Positions 58,178-64,000 of a stretch of 64,000 nucleotides of DNA are shown piece after piece. The position numbers and the translations under genes are program-made. The DNA is taken from NCBI RefSeq assembly GCF_015500055.1, contig NZ_CP045492.1, positions 2,180,501-2,244,500 of the forward strand, read 5' to 3'. Numbering within the stretch: position 1 is the first letter of the stretch; each line of letters starts with the position of its first letter. The notes beneath the pieces were generated by a model. That model saw nothing but the letters and a program-made list of their open reading frames with translations, did not search any database and was not told the origin of the DNA. This DNA comes from Mesorhizobium sp. NBSH29. GTDB taxonomy: Bacteria > Pseudomonadota > Alphaproteobacteria > Rhizobiales > Rhizobiaceae.

Positions 58178-60487
58178 ATGAACGTCGCAACGCCGAAATT
58201 CGGGATGGGCGCTTCCGTCCTGCGTCTGGAAGACGCGAACTTCATTACTGGCAAGGGCCGGTACACGGATGACTTCTCCCCTGCTGGTACGCTGCATGGA
58301 TATGTGCTGCGCGCACCCGTTGCCAAGGCGAAGATTACCAGCATTTCCGTCGATGCAGCACGCGCGGCGCCCGGCGTTCATCTGGTGCTGACTGGCGCAG
58401 ATCTCGCGCATCTGGGCGACCTGCGATCCGGAGCCATGCAAAAACAGCCGGACGGCACCCGCGCCCCGACCCGCGACATTCCGATCCTGTGCAAGGATCG
58501 CGTGAACCATGTCGGCGATGCCGTCGCCTTCGTTGTGGCTGACAGCCGGGCACTGGCGCAGGACGCCGCTGATTTGATCGAAGTTGATTACGATAGTGAG
58601 GACGCGGTTGCCGCCACCGCGCAGGCGCTCGACGCTGATGCGCCGCTCGTTTGGGCCGACCTCGGCACCAACCGTGCTTTCACCTACCAGCTTGGCGAGC
58701 GCGCCGGGGCCGAAAAAGCCTTCGCCCAAGCCAGCCATGTCACTAAGATCGAATTCACCAACAATCGCCTCGTCTGCAATTACATGGAAGCGCGCGCCGC
58801 ATTGGGCGAATGGCGCGCCGACGAAGATCGCTTTGTGCTCACCACCGGCTCGCAGGGCGTGCATTCGATGCAAACAATCCTGAGCAAAGTGTTCTCAATA
58901 GAGCCAAAGCAGCTGCGCGTCTTTACTCCCGATGTTGGCGGCGGTTTTGGTCCTAAATCTTTCGTCTACCGCGAATATGCGCTGGTTCTGGAGGCCTCCA
59001 AGCGGCTTGGCGTGCCGGTCAAGTGGACAGGCGACCGCACCGAGCACTTTCTCACCGACGCGCAGGGGCGCGATAATGTTGTCACAGCCGAAATGGCGAT
59101 GGACAATGACGGACGTTTCCTCGGCCTGCGTGTCCATCTGGTCGCAAATCTCGGCGCCTATATCTCGCAATATGGCCCCTTCATCCCGTTTGTCGGCGCC
59201 ACAATGTCGACCGGCGTCTATGACATCCAGGCGCTCGATGTCGAAATCGCGGGCGTCTACACCAACACATGCCCCGTTGATGCGTATCGCGGTGCCGGTC
59301 GACCGGAAGCCGCATTCCTGCTGGAAAAGCTGGTAGATGCCTGCGCCCGCGACATGAACTTGCCGGTCGATGAAATTCGTCGTCGTAACTTTATCAAGCC
59401 GGAAAACTTTCCCTACCGCACCCAGACCGGGCGCCTTTATGATGTCGGCGAGTTCGACGGCCACATGACAACGGCGATGGAGCGCGCCAGCTGGACCTCG
59501 TTCGAAGCGCGGCTGGAGAAATCAAAGGCTGCTGGAAAAATCCGTGGCATCGGTATGGCAACCTACATCGAGGCCTGCGCGTTCGCCGGCTCAGAGCCTG
59601 CTCATGTCGAGCTGAACGCAGATGGAACTGTGACCCTTCTGATCGGCACCCAGTCCAACGGTCAGGGTCATGCAACAGCCTATGCGCAGTTAGTCGCCGA
59701 AAAGCTGCAGATGGACGTAGCAAAAGTCATCATGCACCAGGGCGACACGGATCGCCTCGCCAAGGGCGGCGGCACCGGTGGTTCGCGTTCCATTCCGCTA
59801 GGTGGTGTATCTGCTGCCCGAGCCGGCGATGATCTGGCCGAAAAGATCAAAAAAATCGCCGCCGACGAGTTGGAAGCCGCAACCGCTGATATAGAACTGG
59901 TGGACGGCAATGCCCGTATCGTCGGCACCGACAGGTCGCTGGGATTTGCCGACATTGCACGCGCGGCAAAAAAGCCGGAAGACATCAGCGGCTTTGGCGA
60001 GTTCGTTCAGGAGGAGGCCACCTATCCAAACGGTACTCACATCTGCGAAGTCGAAATCGACCCGGATACCGGCCATACCGAGATCGTCGCCTACACGATC
60101 GTCGATGATTTCGGTGCCACGGTGAACCCGGTGCTGCTGGCCGGTCAAATCCACGGCGGAGTGGTGCAGGGTCTGGGGCAGGCGTTGACTGAAGACACCG
60201 TCTACTCCGACGATGGCCAACTGATCACCGCAAGCTTTATGGATTACGGCATGCCGCGGGCCGACCTTGCGCCGTTCTTCCATTTTGAAACCCGCAACGT
60301 GCCCTCGACCACTAATGCGTTGGGCATCAAGGGCGCGGGCGAAGCAGGTACCATTGGTGCCGCGCCGGCAGCGATCAACGCTGTCACCGACGCTCTCCAC
60401 CGCGCCTACGGGATCAGTCACATCGAAATGCCGGCAACACCCGACCGTATCTGGAACGCAATCCGGGCAGCCGGCAGCAAAACATAA
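58178..60487 (+). CDS. Form-II CoxL-type molybdopterin-binding oxidoreductase subunit
   Basis: A 769-residue xanthine-dehydrogenase-family large subunit. The active-site loop AYRGAGR (about residue 369) is the form-II signature, not the AYxCSFR of true CO dehydrogenase. GGGFGPK, QSNGQGHATAYAQ and the C-terminal GAGEAGT with the catalytic glutamate (about residues 718-724) are all present. ATG 58178 starts the conserved RLEDANFITGKGRYTDD region. It likely oxidises an aldehyde, purine or similar compound using molybdenum cofactor. The FAD and Fe-S subunits are not in the window, which is unusual. Confidence 0.88.
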   Translation: MNVATPKFGMGASVLRLEDANFITGKGRYTDDFSPAGTLHGYVLRAPVAKAKITSISVDAARAAPGVHLVLTGADLAHLGDLRSGAMQKQPDGTRAPTRDIPILCKDRVNHVGDAVAFVVADSRALAQDAADLIEVDYDSEDAVAATAQALDADAPLVWADLGTNRAFTYQLGERAGAEKAFAQASHVTKIEFTNNRLVCNYMEARAALGEWRADEDRFVLTTGSQGVHSMQTILSKVFSIEPKQLRVFTPDVGGGFGPKSFVYREYALVLEASKRLGVPVKWTGDRTEHFLTDAQGRDNVVTAEMAMDNDGRFLGLRVHLVANLGAYISQYGPFIPFVGATMSTGVYDIQALDVEIAGVYTNTCPVDAYRGAGRPEAAFLLEKLVDACARDMNLPVDEIRRRNFIKPENFPYRTQTGRLYDVGEFDGHMTTAMERASWTSFEARLEKSKAAGKIRGIGMATYIEACAFAGSEPAHVELNADGTVTLLIGTQSNGQGHATAYAQLVAEKLQMDVAKVIMHQGDTDRLAKGGGTGGSRSIPLGGVSAARAGDDLAEKIKKIAADELEAATADIELVDGNARIVGTDRSLGFADIARAAKKPEDISGFGEFVQEEATYPNGTHICEVEIDPDTGHTEIVAYTIVDDFGATVNPVLLAGQIHGGVVQGLGQALTEDTVYSDDGQLITASFMDYGMPRADLAPFFHFETRNVPSTTNALGIKGAGEAGTIGAAPAAINAVTDALHRAYGISHIEMPATPDRIWNAIRAAGSKT

Positions 60488-60529
60488 GGTCGCAAGCCCG
60501 CTGGCAGTGCCGGTCGGTAGCAGGCAGTC

Positions 60530-61504
60530 ATGCAAAAACAACCCGAAAAGCTGGCCGGTCAGCACTATGCCGGCGCTCCAACATCGCCGCTGAAAGGCAT
60601 CCTGCTCAAAATATTTTCGGTGGCGATCTTTGTCGCTATGTCGTCTTTCATCAAGGCAAGCGGCCAGCTTCCAGCTGGGCAGATTGTTTTTTTCCGCTCT
60701 CTCTTTGCTGTTCTGCCAATCCTCGTCTTTCTGGGTTTTCGCGGCGAACTTTCTACTGCGCTTTCGACCAAGAAACCGATCAATCACATCCTGCGCGGCG
60801 TGGTCGGCGTCACCGCGATGATGCTCAGCTTTTTCGCGCTAACGCGCCTGCCGCTGCCCGAGGCGATCACACTCAATTATGCGCAGCCGTTGCTTGTAGT
60901 GGTATTCAGTGCCCTTTTCCTGGGCGAGAAAATCCGCTTTTTTCGCTGGGGTGCGGTCATCGTCGGCCTGATCGGCGTGGCGATCATATCGTGGCCGAAA
61001 ATGACGCTTGCCGGCAGTGCCACGGGCTTGAGCAACGCGGAGGTGGCCGGTGTGATGGCTGCATTGGCCGGGGCGGGGGTTTCGGCCATCGCCATGCTGC
61101 TGGTGCGCAATCTTGTGCGCACCGAAAAGAGCGCCACTATCGTGTTCTGGTTTTCGCTGACCGCAAGTGCCGCCGGGCTTTTGACGTTGCCGTTCGGTTG
61201 GCAGGCACTGAGCATAGAGCAGGCCGCGTTTCTCATAGCCGCAGGTATCTGCGGCGGCATCGCGCAGATTTTCATGACCGAGGCGTATCGCCACGCAGAA
61301 GCATCGACAGTGGCACCTTTCGAGTACACCTCAATGCTGCTGGGCATAGGGGTCGGCTACCTGATCTTCGGTGATCAGCCGACCGTCCATATGCTGATTG
61401 GTGGCACTATCGTTGTCATGGCCGGCATTTTTATAATCTGGCGCGAGCGCCAACTGGGCCTGGCGCGGGGTGCTGCCCGCAAGCTGGTGCCACCGCAAGG
61501 CTGA
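60530..61504 (+). CDS. EamA/DMT family transporter
   Basis: A 324-residue integral membrane protein with about ten hydrophobic segments in two EamA halves (about 25-155 and 175-300). IFVAMSSFIKASGQLPAGQIVFFRSLF, LPLPEAITLNYAQPLLVVVFSALFLGEKI and the second-half YRHAEASTVAPFEYTSMLLGIGVGYLIFGD are the family pattern. It is a drug/metabolite exporter or importer of unknown substrate. It follows the molybdoenzyme gene by 42 bases and may share its transcript. Confidence 0.92.
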   Translation: MQKQPEKLAGQHYAGAPTSPLKGILLKIFSVAIFVAMSSFIKASGQLPAGQIVFFRSLFAVLPILVFLGFRGELSTALSTKKPINHILRGVVGVTAMMLSFFALTRLPLPEAITLNYAQPLLVVVFSALFLGEKIRFFRWGAVIVGLIGVAIISWPKMTLAGSATGLSNAEVAGVMAALAGAGVSAIAMLLVRNLVRTEKSATIVFWFSLTASAAGLLTLPFGWQALSIEQAAFLIAAGICGGIAQIFMTEAYRHAEASTVAPFEYTSMLLGIGVGYLIFGDQPTVHMLIGGTIVVMAGIFIIWRERQLGLARGAARKLVPPQG

Positions 61505-61587
61505 TCCGCCACCGACAATATCCGGCAAACAAAACGATTTGAAACCGATCAAGTCGTGTTACGCTCCGTAATAATAAAAAACGCGGG

Positions 61588-63579
61588 GTGGGAAATTTGG
61601 TGATTCGGGTAAAGGCCCCCCGGCCTCTACCATTCCTGAGATACCGATGGTGGCGGGGCAGGTCTCCTGATCCGCAGGCGACACCGGTTTCGTCCATGCG
61701 CAGCTTCTGGCCTTTGATGCGAGCCTATTGGGTTTCAGAAAGCTGGAAGGAAGCTTGGGCGCTCACCGCGATGATCGCTTTTCTCACAGCACTTTCCTCC
61801 AAAGCAGGCGTCTGGATCGCAGAAGCTTCTGGCGAACTGGTCAGCGCAATTGCCACGCTCCATTCAGGCAGCTTTGAAGATCCGCTCGCTGCTTTACTCT
61901 ATGCGGCTGGAGTGCTGGTGGCGCTGGTTGTGTTCAAGGATATCGCCTTCATCGGCATCCGCCATCTCTTCTCCACCACGCTCCACCGCAAATGGCGCGG
62001 CTGGCTCGACCTGCGCTTCAACCGGGCGCTGCTGGACGGCAATCACACTCATCTTCACCTTCAGCATGGCGTTGCCGGTGAAAACGTCGAGGCGCCGCCG
62101 GACAATGTCGATCAGCGCGTGCAGGAATCCATCAAGGGCATGACCGGCGGCGCCATCGGCCTTGCGATGGGTGTGATTGGCGTCACCACATCGCTGTTCT
62201 TCGTCGGCCAGAAGCTGCTTGAAACCTCAACTGCGGTCCAGGGGCTGGAATTCCTTGGCGTCTATGGCAGCGTCATCCTGGCGCTGACCGTTGTCGCCAT
62301 CTATGTGCCGGTCAATACCTACATTGCAGTAAAGCTTGGCGGCCTGATGGAACGTCTCTCCATCACCATGCAAAAAGCCGAAGGCAGCTACCGCGCCGAG
62401 CTAACCACGTTCCTGCGCCGCAGCTTCCACGTTGCCGCCGCCGGAGGAGAGGGCGTGCAACAGGAGATACACAAACGGCTGTATGTCGATATCGACCGCA
62501 CCTGGACAAAGCTCAATTGGGTCCATGCCGGCTATATGTCGTTTGAGCTGATCTACAATTTTATTGCGGCTCGCATCGTAGCCTACGGGCCGGGTCTGCT
62601 ACCCTATGTCAACCAGAAGATCGACCTCAAGGGCTATGTCACCGGCGCCGAACTCGTCAATTCGCTGATCGGCCAATGCTCCTGGTTCATTCACGTGATG
62701 CCCTCGATTGCCACGCTGAAGGCCAATGCGCGTCGCATTACCGATCTCGCCAATGCCATTGAAAACGTCCAGACACCGCAGCATTTCTACCGTCTTACAG
62801 GCCGCAACGCGTTTCGCCATGGCACTCAGCATCCAGTCTTCGGCCTGACGGTGCGCCAAATGTCACTGATGCATCACGGTGACGATGCGAAGCCGTTCGT
62901 CACGGCGTCCAATCTGCGCTTCCGGCGCGGTGAGTGGACACTGATCAAGGGTGAATCCGGTTCGGGAAAAACCTCGATGATCAAGGCTCTCAACGGGCTT
63001 TGGCCCTATGGCGAAGGCGATATCGCGTTTCCCGAAGGTATCCGCAGCTACTACGCAGCGCAGGATGTGAAATTGCAGCACATTGCGCTCAAACGGCTCG
63101 TATGCCTGCCGCATTCGGGCGAGGACTACACCGATGCCGCCGTTAGCGCCGCGCTCGAGCACGCCGGCCTCGGCGAATTTGTAGGCGGGCTGGGAGAGGA
63201 GACGCGCGCGGGGACGCCCTGGGACCTCGTGCTTTCCGGAGGCCAGAAGCAGAAACTGGTGCTTGCCCGCATCCTGTTGCAGCAGCCCGGCATCCTCTTT
63301 CTCGACGAGGCGACCGCGGCGCTGGACCCTGACGCAAAGATCGCATTCCATCAGGCTTTACGCGACCATTGCCCCGAGATGACGGTCATCAGCGTGATGC
63401 ACGAAGCCGAGCCACCGCGCAGCATCACCGGGAAAAGCTTTTACGACAGCATCGTGCTTGTCGAAGACGCCATCGCCACCAAGCGGCCTATCGCTGCCAA
63501 CCCTGCGCCCGATGCGGCAGCGCTGCGTCCCTCCGCACCAACCGGCCTCGTCGGTATTAGGGGCAGGCTGCTGAGATAA
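61588..63579 (+). CDS. ABC transporter permease/ATPase, SbmA/BacA-like half-transporter (YddA type)
   Basis: A 663-residue half ABC transporter. The N-terminal SbmA/BacA-type membrane domain (about residues 50-350) has HLFSTTLHRKWRGWLDLRFNRALL and PDNVDQRVQESIKGMTGG. The ATPase has Walker A GESGSGKTS (about 455), signature LSGGQKQ (about 549) and Walker B ILFLDEAT (about 570). It works as a dimer, exporting or importing peptides or fatty acyl compounds. The GTG start is weak; MRSFWPLMRAYW at 61696 is a plausible alternative. Confidence 0.9.
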   Translation: MGNLVIRVKAPRPLPFLRYRWWRGRSPDPQATPVSSMRSFWPLMRAYWVSESWKEAWALTAMIAFLTALSSKAGVWIAEASGELVSAIATLHSGSFEDPLAALLYAAGVLVALVVFKDIAFIGIRHLFSTTLHRKWRGWLDLRFNRALLDGNHTHLHLQHGVAGENVEAPPDNVDQRVQESIKGMTGGAIGLAMGVIGVTTSLFFVGQKLLETSTAVQGLEFLGVYGSVILALTVVAIYVPVNTYIAVKLGGLMERLSITMQKAEGSYRAELTTFLRRSFHVAAAGGEGVQQEIHKRLYVDIDRTWTKLNWVHAGYMSFELIYNFIAARIVAYGPGLLPYVNQKIDLKGYVTGAELVNSLIGQCSWFIHVMPSIATLKANARRITDLANAIENVQTPQHFYRLTGRNAFRHGTQHPVFGLTVRQMSLMHHGDDAKPFVTASNLRFRRGEWTLIKGESGSGKTSMIKALNGLWPYGEGDIAFPEGIRSYYAAQDVKLQHIALKRLVCLPHSGEDYTDAAVSAALEHAGLGEFVGGLGEETRAGTPWDLVLSGGQKQKLVLARILLQQPGILFLDEATAALDPDAKIAFHQALRDHCPEMTVISVMHEAEPPRSITGKSFYDSIVLVEDAIATKRPIAANPAPDAAALRPSAPTGLVGIRGRLLR

Positions 63580-63615
63580 AGGTTTGGCGCTCCAGACTGC
63601 AGCACCCGGCGTCTG

Positions 63616-64000
63616 TCAGCTATCCGGTTCGCCCCGCTGGGCGGCTATGATCCTCAACAATTCGCCCGTGCGGTCGTCTGCCGGAAACAGGCTTTCCACG
63701 GCAAGCTCGGCCAGAGTTACGTCTAGCGGTGTGCCGAAGACAGTGACGGTGGAGAGGAATGAAAGCACTTCACCGCCGAGCTTCAGCTTCAGCGGCACTG
63801 CGATTGTCGAGTGACTTGCTGAGGTTGGTCCAGACCGACTGGTCGCAGGCGCCGGATAGGCGGTGATCTCCTGTTCGAGCGCGATCAATACAGGGTCTGC
63901 CACTGAATCATTTTGCGCCCGCAGCCGGTGCAGCAGATGGCTACGCCATTCGGCAAAGTTGACGATGTGCGGCGCCAGCCCGCCCGGGTGAAGGGCCAGA
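63616..64000 (-). CDS. MmyB-type ligand-binding transcriptional regulator, 3' part only
   Basis: The gene runs off the right edge. The visible frame (about 127 codons) reads, from its upstream side, LAPHIVNFAEWRSHLLHRLRAQ, DPVLIALEQEITAYPAP, VPLKLKLGGEVLSFLSTVTVFGTPLDVTLAELAVESLFPADD. This is the MmyB-like C-terminal domain of XRE-family regulators. The N-terminal DNA-binding part is outside the window, so target and ligand cannot be judged. Confidence 0.85.
   Translation of the reverse strand, partial: LALHPGGLAPHIVNFAEWRSHLLHRLRAQNDSVADPVLIALEQEITAYPAPATSRSGPTSASHSTIAVPLKLKLGGEVLSFLSTVTVFGTPLDVTLAELAVESLFPADDRTGELLRIIAAQRGEPDS

Noticed and set aside
1-64000. tRNA, rRNA or CRISPR arrays
   Set aside because: Gaps between genes were read for cloverleaf or regularly spaced repeats and none was recognised; a dedicated search could still find an odd small RNA.

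Overview
The window is GC-rich DNA from an alphaproteobacterium of the order Rhizobiales, most likely a Mesorhizobium/Phyllobacteriaceae-type organism. Four things point there: a MucR/Ros zinc-finger regulator, a Pha/Mrp antiporter, a feuN-feuP-feuQ-like cluster running into ccmIEFH, degP, a two-component pair and glnE, and DivJ-like and PleC-like kinases. The genus is inference from gene content and order.

Layout. 1-0.8 kb: end of a Mrp/Pha Na+(K+)/H+ antiporter operon. 1-3.3 kb: MucR, a hypothetical gene, a stand-alone DnaA domain-IV-like protein and a DUF6456 protein. 3.3-8.7 kb: SufE, DUF5330, a DivJ-like kinase with a peptidoglycan-binding protein, DUF1491 and DUF2336. 8.8-11.5 kb: a small conserved protein, then a De Ley-Doudoroff-type sugar-acid module (SDR, dgoK, KDPGal aldolase). 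11.6-17.5 kb: an ATP-grasp enzyme facing an amino-acid uptake and catabolism operon (PLP lyase, binding protein, FAD oxidase, permease) with a divergent Lrp-type regulator. 17.5-20.9 kb: DUF1254/DUF1214 pair and a class A penicillin-binding protein. 21.0-22.1 kb: degraded DNA with a broken mazF.

22.1-38.2 kb is an almost complete gene transfer agent (GTA) structural cluster in the Rhodobacter capsulatus GTA order: small and large terminase, portal, membrane protein, prohead protease, capsid, head-tail proteins, major tail protein, chaperones, short tape measure, DUF2460, BR0599-type, NlpC/P60 and the 1298-residue tail-tip protein. No integrase, replication or lysis gene is seen in it. Two foreign pieces interrupt it. 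One is a HicA-like toxin/HTH pair with its own promoter-like operator and an adjoining long palindrome, between terminase and portal. The other is a reversed GFA-family gene with a strong hairpin, between capsid and connector.

38.2-52.9 kb is housekeeping and envelope signalling: feuN/feuP/feuQ-like genes, a small lipoprotein, cytochrome c maturation genes, DegP, a response regulator/kinase pair, glnE and an EF-hand protein. 52.9-64 kb holds the PleC-like kinase, aminopeptidase N, an orphan form-II CoxL-type molybdoenzyme subunit, an EamA transporter, an SbmA/BacA-type ABC transporter and the 3' end of an MmyB-type regulator.

No rRNA, tRNA, CRISPR array or intact insertion sequence was recognised. 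Calls rest on reading the translated sequence and family knowledge; no database search was run.
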